The notes beneath the pieces are model-generated. The model searched no databases and was not told where the DNA came from. It saw nothing but the letters and a program-made list of their open reading frames with translations. A DNA stretch of 50,548 nt from positions 26,734 through 77,281 of the forward strand of contig JAKAJS010000102.1 of NCBI GenBank assembly GCA_021813685.1, read 5' to 3'. The DNA comes from Deltaproteobacteria bacterium. GTDB lineage: Bacteria > Desulfobacterota > Syntrophobacteria > Syntrophobacterales > Syntrophobacteraceae. The position numbers and the translations under genes were made by a program. Below, in pieces: positions 8,901 through 17,059 of this stretch; positions within the stretch are counted from its first letter, which is position 1; every line of letters begins with the position of its first letter.

Positions 8901-9665
8901 CTTCGCAAATCCCGCGACAATCTCGAAGTGCGGGTAAGGGAGCGAACCGCCGCTCTGGAACTGGTCAATGAGAAACTGCGTGGGGTTCCTTCCATGCTCA
9001 TCGAGGCCCAGGAGAAGGAAAGAAAGAGGCTTGCCGGGGAGATGCACGACAGTATCGGCCAGACCTTTGCAGCTCTCAAATTTCGAATCGAGCACGTGAT
9101 CAGTATCCTTGACAAACAGGATTGCAACCGGGCGCTGGAACTCCTGAGTGAATTCGTTCCCGTTCTTCAGCGCTCTATCGATGAAACCAGGACAATCTAT
9201 ATGGGTCTGCGGCCCACGATCCTTTCGGAGTATGGCATCGTAGCGACCCTGGAGTGGTATCGCCAGGAGCTTTTGAAGCTCTATCCCAACCAGCACATAG
9301 AACTCGAAAGCTCGATCAGAGAACAAGAGATCCCCGACGAGCTGAAAACCACCATTTTCAGAATAGTCCAGGAAGCCCTCAACAATGCCCTGAAGCATGC
9401 CACACCGGAGTGGATAGACGTCCGTCTGACCGGAAATGATGACACGCTCGAGCTGGAGGTAAGCGATGACGGGGTCGGAATGGACCTGAAACGCATTCTC
9501 GAATCGCGTTCCGCAAAAAGCCTGGGGCTCATAGGAATGCGAGAAAGAACGGAAATCACCGGAGGCAGATTCACAATACGGTCGGTTCCCGGCAAAGGCA
9601 CAACGGTGAAGGCGGTTTGGAAAATAGAGGAGAAGGCCTCTGCAGTTTCATTTCAGAGCCAATAG
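5925..9665 (+). CDS. DUF4118/GAF/PAS sensor kinase, HisKA_3 type
   Basis: A 1246-residue membrane sensor kinase. Order, with approximate residues: DUF4118-like membrane module (1-115, four helices); coiled coil (115-145); GAF (145-300); PAS (305-422); PAS/PAC with LGWWSFDLRTNRF (425-548); PAS (555-675); GAF (690-852); PAS (868-985); HisKA_3 dimerisation domain with phospho-acceptor His1041 in MHDSIGQTF; HATPase (1140-1236) with N-box EALNNALKH and G-box DDGVGMD. HisKA_3 kinases (NarX/DegS type) normally phosphorylate NarL/LuxR-type regulators. None is adjacent, but one lies at 36476. The gene is convergent with the next one and their 3' ends overlap by 13 bases. The stimulus is unknown. An AGGGA sits a little upstream of the ATG. 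Confidence 0.9.
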   Translation: MTRDRTNRPLWVCYTTSVLAVGIAFVIRWQFLEAIGFHANFLTFYPAIAVATLHGGLGPGVVASVLSAILADCFLIPPVCRFAIPDIGGLVGVFIFLATGILVSYLIDATSRAQSRAHKAEEQSRVAAERATAAEERKRLIKARLDLIEYARDHTMEEVLHEALDKIGEIVESPLGFYHVVETDPKSLSLQQCSSSTLEEFCGVGGTRAAILAECLREKRPFLQNDSGSPETGKPMPEGRPGILRQLVVPVIRANRVVVILGVGNKPADYTEKDAETLTYLGDVTWEIIERKREEEKVRQNEITLRTVLDQLPSGVTVREFPTGALLFANLKGREIAGTLVEDIAHFPNYRFFHPDGRQYRVEDWPFFRTLTRGETVDVEEFGYERADGARLSISMSSAPIRDSQGQIVMSACVFCDITERKRSEQRLRESEALLAKSQEIGHLGWWSFDLRTNRFTCSDEIFRIAGLEPGELDATYEAFLDAVHPDDRKAVDIAFSRSLRGKEAPLDIEYRIVRRHTGEVRHVQAKWEHQHGLEGTVFRSVGMLLDITERKMAEGALREREELLDLFIKHAPASLAMLDRDMRYLGFSRRWLQDHKLGDRNIMGLSHYEVLPGIPERWKQIHRRALAGEVLKSDNDVFIRTDGSVRSVRWEVRPWRNGAGDVAGIVIFSEDITELTKRAEELSRVNRALKALSNTAQAIIHAAHESELLNSVCRIMVEDCGYTMGWIGLAEDDEDRSVTPVAQAGCEEGYLETIRVSWADTELGRGPTGTAIRTGTPAGCSDIFTESQMAPWREEATRRGYASSLALPLNTGGRTLGAITIYSKEPNSFGAEEERLLSRLADELAYAISALRMCHAHELSEKNLRESQARLDLALRSAGMGTWHWDIVENRRYFDDQACFLLGIDPKTFTGQEEEFFGKLHPDDVKRVKRALSRTLKKNVPYAPVYRVNTPVGEVRYVAARGKLVRDDNGRPARLNGLIWDMTERFRMIEALRKSRDNLEVRVRERTAALELVNEKLRGVPSMLIEAQEKERKRLAGEMHDSIGQTFAALKFRIEHVISILDKQDCNRALELLSEFVPVLQRSIDETRTIYMGLRPTILSEYGIVATLEWYRQELLKLYPNQHIELESSIREQEIPDELKTTIFRIVQEALNNALKHATPEWIDVRLTGNDDTLELEVSDDGVGMDLKRILESRSAKSLGLIGMRERTEITGGRFTIRSVPGKGTTVKAVWKIEEKASAVSFQSQ

Positions 9666-11068
9666 ACCAGAGGGTTTGTAAGCAACTCCAGCAACCGCTC
9701 CATGGGAGATCTTCTCTCCCAGCCCTGCAAAGTGATCTCTTCGGAATTGTCGAGCTCGTTTCGAAACAGAGCCTCCATTGCTTTTGCAAAGCGGGGGCTC
9801 ACAATTACCGCATTCAGTTCGTTGTTTCTCAAGATGCTCCATAAATCCAGATTCATGGAGCCAACGGTTGACCACACTCCATCGATGACCGCAGTCTTGG
9901 AATGGACTATGGCGCCGCGGTACTCGTAGAGCTTGACCCCGGAATCCAGGAGTTGCATGTAGAAGTTACGGCCGCCATACAGGGCGAGCCTCGAATCGCT
10001 TCCATGGGGGAGAACGATTGTAACTGCCACCCCGCGCCGGCTGGCGTTGGTAAGCGCCCGCACCAGTTGCTCATCGGGAACGAAATAGGCCGAGGTGATA
10101 TCGATGAAGTCCTGCGCGGAACGTATGGCGGCAAGAAAAGCAAAATAATCGTCTCTGTTTTTGCCGCCCCAGGTGTTGGCGATCGCTCTTATCAACTCGT
10201 TGCCCTGGGGCTGCAACACCGGAAAGTAATTGGCTTTCGTAGCCTGCTGTCCCCTTTCCACCAGCCAGGTTTTTAAAAACAGCTTCTGGAATTCCGCAAC
10301 AGCGGGCCCTTCGATTTGAACCTCGGTATCGAGCCACGGAAGTTTTTTCCCTTCCGTGCCAATGATCGGACCGGCGGTTCTGGCATAGGTGCCTGCAATA
10401 TTGGCGCTGCCCACGAAAGCAACGGAGCCGTCTACTATCACCAGCTTTCTGTGATCGCGATGTACCGGGGACCGCCTGCCGCGAAACGGCAGCACCCCGA
10501 GCGGAGTGATCGGATTGAAAGCAAACACGTGCACACCGGATTGTCTCAAACGGTCGAAAAAGGACTGCGGCGTGCAGATAGAGCCGAAGCTGTCGTAGAT
10601 CAGGTTCACACATACCCCGTCAGCAGCCTTTTGCATGAGCAGGCGAGCCAGACCGCAACCCGCTTTATCGGCCAAAAGGGTAAAGATTTCGATATTGATA
10701 TTGTTCTTGGCGCCTCGGATCGCCTGGAACATCGCGCGGTATGCAGCAGGCCTGTCGATCAGCAGGGTCACTTTGTTTCCGGCTACAAGAGGGCAGCCGC
10801 ATATCGCCTGTTCAAGGGCCATGTGACGCGCCAGGTTTTCCGCGGAAAGATCTTTTCGTTTCAGTTTCTCCATGACCGAGCGGACTTCAACGCGTGTAAA
10901 CCGCCTGCCGTCGCTGATGATGGTGGGAACGGGCTGCGCCTGAGCCCGATATCGAAAGGTGGAATCCATGTTCGGTACGCTCGCACAGCCGCTTAGAAGA
11001 AATGCTGCCGCAAGGAAGGCAAAAAGGAGAAAAAACCTCGTGGTCTTGATGCTGGGGAACGGTGCCAT
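9653..11068 (-). CDS. Phospholipase D / cardiolipin synthase-like lipoprotein
   Basis: A 471-residue protein with two HxK(x)4D catalytic motifs, HRKLVIVD in the N-terminal half and HSKTAVID in the C-terminal half, each followed by a GS/GSxN segment (GSANIAG, GSMNLD). This defines the PLD superfamily, and the two-domain length fits cardiolipin synthase or bacterial phospholipase D. The N-terminus is a lipoprotein signal (FAFLAAAFLLSGC, Cys28), so the enzyme is probably anchored on the periplasmic face. ATG at 11068 with GAGGGG upstream is preferred over an upstream TTG at 11083. It likely transfers phosphatidyl groups; donor and acceptor are not readable. It is a single gene, convergent with the kinase. 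Confidence 0.85.
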   Translation of the reverse strand: MAPFPSIKTTRFFLLFAFLAAAFLLSGCASVPNMDSTFRYRAQAQPVPTIISDGRRFTRVEVRSVMEKLKRKDLSAENLARHMALEQAICGCPLVAGNKVTLLIDRPAAYRAMFQAIRGAKNNINIEIFTLLADKAGCGLARLLMQKAADGVCVNLIYDSFGSICTPQSFFDRLRQSGVHVFAFNPITPLGVLPFRGRRSPVHRDHRKLVIVDGSVAFVGSANIAGTYARTAGPIIGTEGKKLPWLDTEVQIEGPAVAEFQKLFLKTWLVERGQQATKANYFPVLQPQGNELIRAIANTWGGKNRDDYFAFLAAIRSAQDFIDITSAYFVPDEQLVRALTNASRRGVAVTIVLPHGSDSRLALYGGRNFYMQLLDSGVKLYEYRGAIVHSKTAVIDGVWSTVGSMNLDLWSILRNNELNAVIVSPRFAKAMEALFRNELDNSEEITLQGWERRSPMERLLELLTNPLVYWL

Positions 11069-11264
11069 GGACAAACCCCTCAAAATTTTAGTTTGTGGAC
11101 GTCAGAATAAGATCGCAATCGGAAGCCGGCAACCGGTCCTGCCCGGTCGGCAGCAACCGCTCTCGATGATTATAGTGATTTCAGCCTGATCGGGGAGCGT
11201 CTCAACCATCCCGGCACAAAGCCGTTACAGTTCCAAGACCCTCTATTTCAATGGAGAAACTCGA

Positions 11265-13247
11265 GTGGGGATAGCATCCGACATCGTGATCATCATCGTT
11301 GCGGCCCTCACCGGGGGCTTTATCGCTTTGAAACTGCACCAGCCTCTTGTTCTCGGCTATATATTGGCGGGAGTGGCCGTTGGCCCCCATACCGGCGGGA
11401 TTACCGTCTCCGAGCTTCACAATATCGAATTGCTGGCGGAAATCGGAGTCGCCCTGCTGCTCTTCGCGCTGGGACTGGAATTTTCCTTCAATCAATTGAA
11501 ACCGGTTCGCGCTATTGCCCTGGCGGGCACTCCGCTGCAGATTCTACTCACTATCGGCCTGGGCGCCTCAATCGGAAAATTGTTCGGCTGGAACTGGACG
11601 GCAGCCATTTGGCTGGGGGCGTTGATTTCTCTTTCCAGTACGATGGTCATTCTGAAAACCCTCATGAACCAGGGCCGGCTCGGAACCCTTTCGAGCAAGG
11701 TGATGCTCGGCATGCTCATCGTACAGGATCTGGCGGTCATACCTTTCATGATCATTTTGCCGAAACTGAACGATCCCCAAGCCGGTTTGCCTCTGCTGGG
11801 AGCGGCTGCTCTCAAGGCGGCGGCGTTCATTTTGGCACTCATCGTGCTGGGAACCAGGCTTCTTCCCCGGATGATGGCCTACATAGTCAAATGGAATTCA
11901 CGCGAGTTTTTCCTTCTGTTTGTCACGGCCACGGGACTGGGGGTTGGTTTGGCAACCTATCTGGCCGGGCTTTCCTTCGCGTTTGGAGCGTTTGTGGCCG
12001 GAATGGTACTGAGCGAGTCGGAGTATGGCCACCAGGCCCTCAGTGAAATCATACCGCTGCGGGACATTTTCGGACTGCTGTTTTTCACTTCGGTCGGGAT
12101 GCTCCTCAACCCTTCCTTCATTGCCGCTCACTGGAGGCAAATTCTGCTTCTGGTTGCTGCGGTAAGCGTTGGGAAAGGACTAATCTTCGCACTGACAACC
12201 CGGCTGTTCGGCTACGGCAATGTGGTTCCCCTGGCGGTCGGGTTGGGGCTTTTCCAGGTGGGGGAGTTTTCCTTCGTTCTGGCCGGAATCGGGGTGGCGA
12301 CCGAGTCGATTTCCAATGATGTTTATTCGCTGGTGCTGAGTAGCGCCGTGGTCGGTATGATACTGACGCCTTTCATTTCCGGTCTGACGGAACCGCTATA
12401 CTCTCTCAAAAAACGCCTGTTCAGGCATGAGAGCCTGGAGACCTTCAATTTGCCGGAGTCCGGATTGCGCAGGCATGTCGTCATTGCCGGCGGGGGGCGA
12501 ATCGGTCTGCAGGTTGCCCGGGTGTTCCGGAGCATCGAGGTTCCCTTTGTCATTATAGAGCTCAATTATTACGCCGTTGCAAGAATCAAAAGGGCTGGTC
12601 TTGCGATGATCTACGGCGACGCGAGCCAGGAAACGGTCCAGGATGCGGCGGCTGTTGACAGAGCGCGCCTGCTCGTGGTGACTACCCCCGCGGCCGTCAC
12701 CGCAAGGTCCATCGTAGAAAAGGTGAAGGCAGTCAATCCGGACATACCGATAGTCGCCCGGTCCGAAGGGATCGAACAGATGAAGGTTTTGCTGGAAAGC
12801 GGGGCGACGGAAGTGATCCAGCCCGAACTGGAAGCAAGCCTGGATATGACCAGGCAGGCGCTGGTGCACCTCCACATTCCTGCAACACAAATCCTTCGCC
12901 ATGTCGAGGAAGCCCGCCGTCAATTCTACTCCTCGATCGGCGAAGGTGTGGATAGGGGGCTTTCCCACCTCAAGAGCGCGGGCAGACTTTTGGAGTTGAA
13001 CTGGTTGACCGTCGAACCCGACAGTGCGCTTCAGGGAAACACTATCGGAGAACTTGGCATACGCACCCGAACAGGCGTCTCTGTGGTCGGGGTGGTGCGG
13101 GGCACGATTTTTCACCCCAATCCCGACCCGGCATTTCGCTTCGAAGCGGGGGATTTCGTAGCAGCGATTGGAAGTGAGGAGCAGTACGAAACCTTCGGGA
13201 ATCTGGCAACTGCGTCATTTGAAAATCATAAGGCAGAGTCCGCTTAG
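11265..13247 (+). CDS. KefB-type CPA2 cation:proton antiporter with RCK domains
   Basis: A 660-residue protein. Residues 1-385 form about 12 hydrophobic helices with the CPA2 patterns [29 protein letters not shown] and LSSTMVIL. Near residue 405 a TrkA-N (RCK) nucleotide-binding domain begins ([17 protein letters not shown], with the acidic residue at the end of strand two in VIIELN). A TrkA-C domain occupies about residues 570-650 ([20 protein letters not shown]). Such proteins exchange K+ or Na+ for H+ under control of a bound nucleotide or thiol ligand. GTG start with GGAG 12 bases upstream. No KefF/KefG ancillary subunit is present. A double-hairpin terminator overlaps the stop. Confidence 0.85.
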   Translation: MGIASDIVIIIVAALTGGFIALKLHQPLVLGYILAGVAVGPHTGGITVSELHNIELLAEIGVALLLFALGLEFSFNQLKPVRAIALAGTPLQILLTIGLGASIGKLFGWNWTAAIWLGALISLSSTMVILKTLMNQGRLGTLSSKVMLGMLIVQDLAVIPFMIILPKLNDPQAGLPLLGAAALKAAAFILALIVLGTRLLPRMMAYIVKWNSREFFLLFVTATGLGVGLATYLAGLSFAFGAFVAGMVLSESEYGHQALSEIIPLRDIFGLLFFTSVGMLLNPSFIAAHWRQILLLVAAVSVGKGLIFALTTRLFGYGNVVPLAVGLGLFQVGEFSFVLAGIGVATESISNDVYSLVLSSAVVGMILTPFISGLTEPLYSLKKRLFRHESLETFNLPESGLRRHVVIAGGGRIGLQVARVFRSIEVPFVIIELNYYAVARIKRAGLAMIYGDASQETVQDAAAVDRARLLVVTTPAAVTARSIVEKVKAVNPDIPIVARSEGIEQMKVLLESGATEVIQPELEASLDMTRQALVHLHIPATQILRHVEEARRQFYSSIGEGVDRGLSHLKSAGRLLELNWLTVEPDSALQGNTIGELGIRTRTGVSVVGVVRGTIFHPNPDPAFRFEAGDFVAAIGSEEQYETFGNLATASFENHKAESA

Positions 13248-13305
13248 CCGCTGTGCGGCTCCCGGGGGGCGCGGGGGAAACATTCCCCCGCTCTTTTGCA
13301 TTTTT
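13246..13305 (+). repeat. Dispersed double-hairpin element, copy A (terminator)
   Basis: Hairpin one: AGCCGC (13246-13251) with GCGGCT (13255-13260). Hairpin two: GCGGGGGA (13271-13278) with TCCCCCGC (13284-13291), then TCTTTTGCATTTTT. It starts inside the antiporter stop codon and should end that transcript. Subtype I together with copy B. Confidence 0.75.
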
Positions 13306-13310
13306 CTTTC

Positions 13311-14135
13311 TCAACTAAGTGGCTTCGCCGAAAGATTTGTTTCGCAGGCAAGGGAGTGTGGCACCAGGGTGATGCGGGGCACCTTTTTGAGCGGGTTTTC
13401 ATCGACCAGGAGCACACAGCCGTAGGCTTTTTCAAGGGTTTGAAAGGTGAGCACCTCGTGTGGGGCGCCCGCGCTCACAACGGCGCCGTCTTTCAGGAGC
13501 AGCAGGTTGTCGGCATAGAGGGCCGCAAGATTCAAGTCGTGAGAAACCATGATGATGGTGACCTTTTCCTCGCGCCGAAGCCTTTCCAAAAGATCCATGA
13601 CCTGGACCTGATGGGCGAGATCGAGCGCGGAGGTGGGTTCATCGAGCACGATAATGCGGGGCTCGCGGCAAATCGCAACGGAGATGAGAACCCGCTGCCT
13701 TTCGCCTGCGCTCAGCTGATCGAACCGGCGCCCGGCCAGGTGCTCCACGCTGGTAAACGACATGGCGCGTTCGGCCAACTCCAGGTCTTTTCGTGTTTCG
13801 AGAGCGCACAGACTCAAATGGGGCGAACGCCCCATGAGCACCACTTCTGCCACCGTAAAGGGGATATTGGCCGGAGGCGTCTGGGTCACCAGCGCCACTT
13901 TCCGGGCAAGCCCCTTCCCCGAATAGCTCCCGATCGGGCGGCCAAGCACCTCGATTCGCCCTCTATCGGGCCGTAGCGTTCCGGAAATTGCCTTTGCCAG
14001 AGTGGTCTTGCCCGAACCGTTCGGGCCGATCACGATGAAAAACTCCCCTTCCCGCACCGAAAAGGAGACTCCCGCGAGTACGGGTCTCCCCCCATACCTG
14101 TGGCTCACATCTTTTGCCGCCAGAGAGATTTTCAT
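13311..14135 (-). CDS. btuD: Cobalamin ABC transporter ATPase
   Basis: A 274-residue ABC ATPase with Walker A GPNGSGKTT (about residues 38-46), Q-loop VTQTPPA, signature LSAGERQRV, Walker B RIIVLDEPTSALD and H-loop SHDLN, as in the BtuD/FhuC/FepC family. The ATG at 14135 overlaps the permease stop (ATGA). It is the last gene of a receptor-tonB-binding protein-permease-ATPase operon whose leader carries a cobalamin riboswitch, so B12 or another corrinoid is the expected substrate. The C-terminal tail after the core is about 30 residues longer than minimal ATPases. The open frame continues upstream past this start but that part is a shadow of the permease. Confidence 0.85.
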   Translation of the reverse strand: MKISLAAKDVSHRYGGRPVLAGVSFSVREGEFFIVIGPNGSGKTTLAKAISGTLRPDRGRIEVLGRPIGSYSGKGLARKVALVTQTPPANIPFTVAEVVLMGRSPHLSLCALETRKDLELAERAMSFTSVEHLAGRRFDQLSAGERQRVLISVAICREPRIIVLDEPTSALDLAHQVQVMDLLERLRREEKVTIIMVSHDLNLAALYADNLLLLKDGAVVSAGAPHEVLTFQTLEKAYGCVLLVDENPLKKVPRITLVPHSLACETNLSAKPLS

Positions 14136-15151
14136 AGTCCGGATCTCCACAGCAGGAGGATAAAGATCGGAGCCCCGATCATCGCCGTAATCACCCCCAC
14201 GGGCATTTCCCCCTGTGCGGGAAGAGATCTGGCAAGAAGATCGCACAGGATGAGAAAGGCCCCCCCGCCCAGAATGCATGCGGGCACGAGCACCCTGTGG
14301 TCGGCGCCGAAAAGGAGCCTCAGGAGGTGCGGCATCACCAGGCCGACAAATCCCAAAAGCCCGGTTTGACAGACGACAACGCTCACCATGAGCGAGGTGA
14401 CCACCAGGAGGGCAAGCGAGACGACCCGTACGTCCACCCCCATGTTGCGCGCCGCCTCTTCTCCCAGGAGAAGAATGTTCATCGGACGGGCAAGCAGGAA
14501 AATGATGACAAAGCAGGGCAGGAGCACTGCCAGAAGCAGGGGCATCCGGTGAAAATCGGCAGAGGACAGGTCTCCCATCAACCAGAAAAGGATGGTGTGC
14601 ATCCGGGAGTTCCGGGTTATGGAGATGAGAAACATGATGATGGAGCCGCAAAAGGCATTGACCATCACGCCCGCCAAAATCAGCGAGTCCTTTTTCACAG
14701 CGTATCGGGAGGTCGCAATCAGGAGCACGAGCGATAGAGTCGCCATGCTGCCGGCGAACGCAAGCAGGGCCATGCCCGGAAAAGGCGACAACCCGAGGAG
14801 GATGCCGAGAATCGCCCCGACGGCCGAGCCCCCCGAGATTCCCAGGATGTAGGGTTCGGCGAGCGGGTTTCCCAAAAGCGCCTGAAAGAGCAGGCCTCCT
14901 AGAGAGAGTGTCGCCCCGACGAGCGCAGCCAGTACGACCCTGGGCAACCGGATCTTCAAGATGATCGTGGAAAGGGTCGGGAATCGATTCGCATGGCCTG
15001 CGAGCACGGCCAGAATCCGCCCGAGGCTCTGGTCGGTCGAGCCGATCGCTACTCCCAGAAAAGCGCTCACCAGTAAAAGCAAACCCAGAAGAAGGCAAAC
15101 GAGGGTGATGCGCTGCAGGACCGGAGAGGCGCCGATACAGTCTGTTTTCAT
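14132..15151 (-). CDS. btuC: Cobalamin ABC transporter permease (FecCD family)
   Basis: A 339-residue permease of the FecCD/BtuC family with about ten helices. Typical motifs are LPRVVLAALVGATLSLGGLLFQALLGNPLAEPYILG split as RLPRVVLAALVGA, GNPLAEPYILGIS and GAxxG repeats, with GFVGLVMPHLLRLLFG near residue 270. It forms the inner-membrane channel for corrinoid uptake with the ATPase (overlap 4 bases) and the binding protein (overlap 4 bases). No missing elements are seen. Confidence 0.88.
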   Translation of the reverse strand: MKTDCIGASPVLQRITLVCLLLGLLLLVSAFLGVAIGSTDQSLGRILAVLAGHANRFPTLSTIILKIRLPRVVLAALVGATLSLGGLLFQALLGNPLAEPYILGISGGSAVGAILGILLGLSPFPGMALLAFAGSMATLSLVLLIATSRYAVKKDSLILAGVMVNAFCGSIIMFLISITRNSRMHTILFWLMGDLSSADFHRMPLLLAVLLPCFVIIFLLARPMNILLLGEEAARNMGVDVRVVSLALLVVTSLMVSVVVCQTGLLGFVGLVMPHLLRLLFGADHRVLVPACILGGGAFLILCDLLARSLPAQGEMPVGVITAMIGAPIFILLLWRSGL

Positions 15152-16089
15152 CGGAAGAGCTCCGGGTGCAGGAGCCTGGCCAGAATCTCAAGACCCTCTA
15201 CCAGGCGCGGCGAGGCCCTGTCGAAAAGGTCCGCGTTCACGACAAATATCCGGTTGTTCTTCACCGCGGGCAGTTCCCGGAACCTGTCCCATTGGGCTTT
15301 CACCTGCCGGAGGTCGGTATGTCCGGTCATGGAGGTGACGATGATCACATCGGGTCGGAGCTCCAGGACCTGCTCCATCCCGAAGCGCGGGTAAGCCGCA
15401 GGACCCGCTGCGACATTTTGTCCCCCCGCCGCCTCGATGAGTCCGTTTATGAGCGTATGGGTCCCCACCGAAACGAGCGGAGAGGTCCCGATCTGGAAAA
15501 AAACCCGCGGACGCCGGTTGGTTTCGGCGATGCGCTTCTTTACCCGTTCGATCTTCGCGCGCATTTGGTTCGCCAGGTGACGTGCCTTTCGATCGACGCA
15601 AAGGAGTTGCCCGATGCCCAGCACCGCGCCGATGGTGGTGTTGAGACTTCTGGGGTCTACCACGTAGACGGGGATTCCGAACGATTCGAGTTCCTTCACC
15701 TCGTTCTCGGGGTTTCCGTTCCGATCCGCGATACAAAGGTCGGGTTTTAGCGCCACTATCTTTTCCAGATCCAGCCGCACGTAAGACCCCACCCTGGGTA
15801 AGAGTTCCGCTTGAGGCGGATAATCGGAGTATTCGGTAACGCCTTTCAAAAGGTCCCCTTTCCCCAGGGCAAAAACGATTTCCGTGACCGTGGGGGCAAG
15901 CGACACGACGCGCCGGGGATTTTCGGGCACATCCACCTTGCGCCCTGTCTGGTCAGAGAGCAGTCGGGCTTCCCCCGCTTGGGCGACCGCCAGAATCATC
16001 CCCAACAGCAGGAGCGCCGGATACAATTTCCCGCGCAGGGAAATCGGCGTCTTTTTCGAGGCATGGAACCAGGTCATGACCATACCCAT
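15148..16089 (-). CDS. btuF: Periplasmic corrinoid-binding protein
   Basis: A 313-residue solute-binding protein of the BtuF/FepB class. It has an N-terminal signal peptide (LYPALLLLGMILAVAQAGEA), then the classic opening PRRVVSLAPTVTEIVFALG, GVTEYSDYPPQA, LKPDLCIADRNGN, and late motifs LRPDVIIVTSM and KNNRIFVVN. It delivers corrinoid to BtuCD. The start follows the tonB stop by a few bases, with GGAG spanning that stop; an alternative ATG six bases further in would serve equally well. Substrate assignment rests on the riboswitch and receptor in the same operon. Confidence 0.85.
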   Translation of the reverse strand: MGMVMTWFHASKKTPISLRGKLYPALLLLGMILAVAQAGEARLLSDQTGRKVDVPENPRRVVSLAPTVTEIVFALGKGDLLKGVTEYSDYPPQAELLPRVGSYVRLDLEKIVALKPDLCIADRNGNPENEVKELESFGIPVYVVDPRSLNTTIGAVLGIGQLLCVDRKARHLANQMRAKIERVKKRIAETNRRPRVFFQIGTSPLVSVGTHTLINGLIEAAGGQNVAAGPAAYPRFGMEQVLELRPDVIIVTSMTGHTDLRQVKAQWDRFRELPAVKNNRIFVVNADLFDRASPRLVEGLEILARLLHPELFR

Positions 16090-16092
16090 CCT

Positions 16093-17049
16093 TTACTCCA
16101 TTTCGAACCTGACCGGAATGACAACCTTGCAACGACAGGGTTTGCCATTATTTCGGGCAGGAATGAAAGTGGATTGCCTGATGGCTTTCACCGCCGCCTC
16201 GTCGAACCCGAACCCGGCCTTCTTCAGCACGGTGACGCTCAGGACCCGCCCGTGTTGATCGATGAGCAAACTGAGTACGACCGTCCCCTGCATCTGCTGC
16301 TCCCGCGCGAATGCGGGGTAGGAGGGCACTACCCTGTGCAGGAAGCGGGGACCATTTGCGGAGCCGAAACCGACTTCCAGGGCGCCTCCGGTTCCCGCAG
16401 GTCCGCCGGAGCGGCCCGGACCGGCGCCCGTTCCGGTCGCGTGAACTGCGCGGCCATTCTCGGCGGCGGCCGAAGCAGCCTGTTGCGCGGGCTTAAAACT
16501 CTCTCGTCCACCCCGATGTGTTTCTTTCGGGATGGGCGCCTTCGCCCGTACCACCCTTTTCTGCACAATTATCTTTCGTACCGCAGCGCGACGGGTTTTT
16601 TCAACGACTTTAACCGAACGAGCGATCTTTTTTGGCAAAATCGCAGCCTCTTTTGCGACCGGCAGCCGAAGGGGCGCCGCTTCGGGCGTCCCCGGCCGAA
16701 GTAACGGCTTTGCTCCACCGCCGCCCGTTTTTTCCGAACCTCCCGGTAACTCCATCAACTGCACCTGGATGCAATCGTTCCGGATCGGAGACGGAGTCCG
16801 ACCCGCAGCCAAAAACGCGGCAAACAGGAAGCAATGAACGAGAAGAGCGAGCGCCAGGCTGGACCAGCTTCTCGGTTCGGCCGGGAGAAAACCTCTATTC
16901 GACGATGCCAGGATAGAGTCCCTGCAAGGTTGTAGCGAAAACAGTTCCGAAACAGCCTCGTGGTCCCATCGAACCTCTTCGCAAAACAGCTCCGAAACCT
17001 CTCCGGGTTCCAGTGGCTCCATTACCTCCAAACCGTTCATCGAAGACAC
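16093..17049 (-). CDS. tonB: TonB-family energy transducer
   Basis: A 318-residue TonB protein with an unusually long cytoplasmic N-terminus (about 65 residues, acidic, with SELF occurring twice), one transmembrane helix (LALALLVHCFLFAAFLAAG), a basic and Gly/Pro/Ala-rich periplasmic spacer, and a C-terminal TonB domain (VVPSYPAFAREQQMQGTVVL, then VLKKAGFGFDEAAVKAIRQS and PARNNGKPCRCKVVIPVRFE). It couples proton motive force to the outer-membrane receptor encoded 10 bases upstream. No exbB or exbD is in the window, so it must share a motor encoded elsewhere. Its position inside the corrinoid operon suggests a dedicated transducer. Confidence 0.85.
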   Translation of the reverse strand: MSSMNGLEVMEPLEPGEVSELFCEEVRWDHEAVSELFSLQPCRDSILASSNRGFLPAEPRSWSSLALALLVHCFLFAAFLAAGRTPSPIRNDCIQVQLMELPGGSEKTGGGGAKPLLRPGTPEAAPLRLPVAKEAAILPKKIARSVKVVEKTRRAAVRKIIVQKRVVRAKAPIPKETHRGGRESFKPAQQAASAAAENGRAVHATGTGAGPGRSGGPAGTGGALEVGFGSANGPRFLHRVVPSYPAFAREQQMQGTVVLSLLIDQHGRVLSVTVLKKAGFGFDEAAVKAIRQSTFIPARNNGKPCRCKVVIPVRFEME

Positions 17050-17059
17050 CGCCCTGTGT

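Noticed and set aside
14136..15191. N-terminal extension of the BtuD frame
   Set aside because: It is the shadow of the BtuC permease; the ATGA overlap and family alignment place the ATPase start at 14135.
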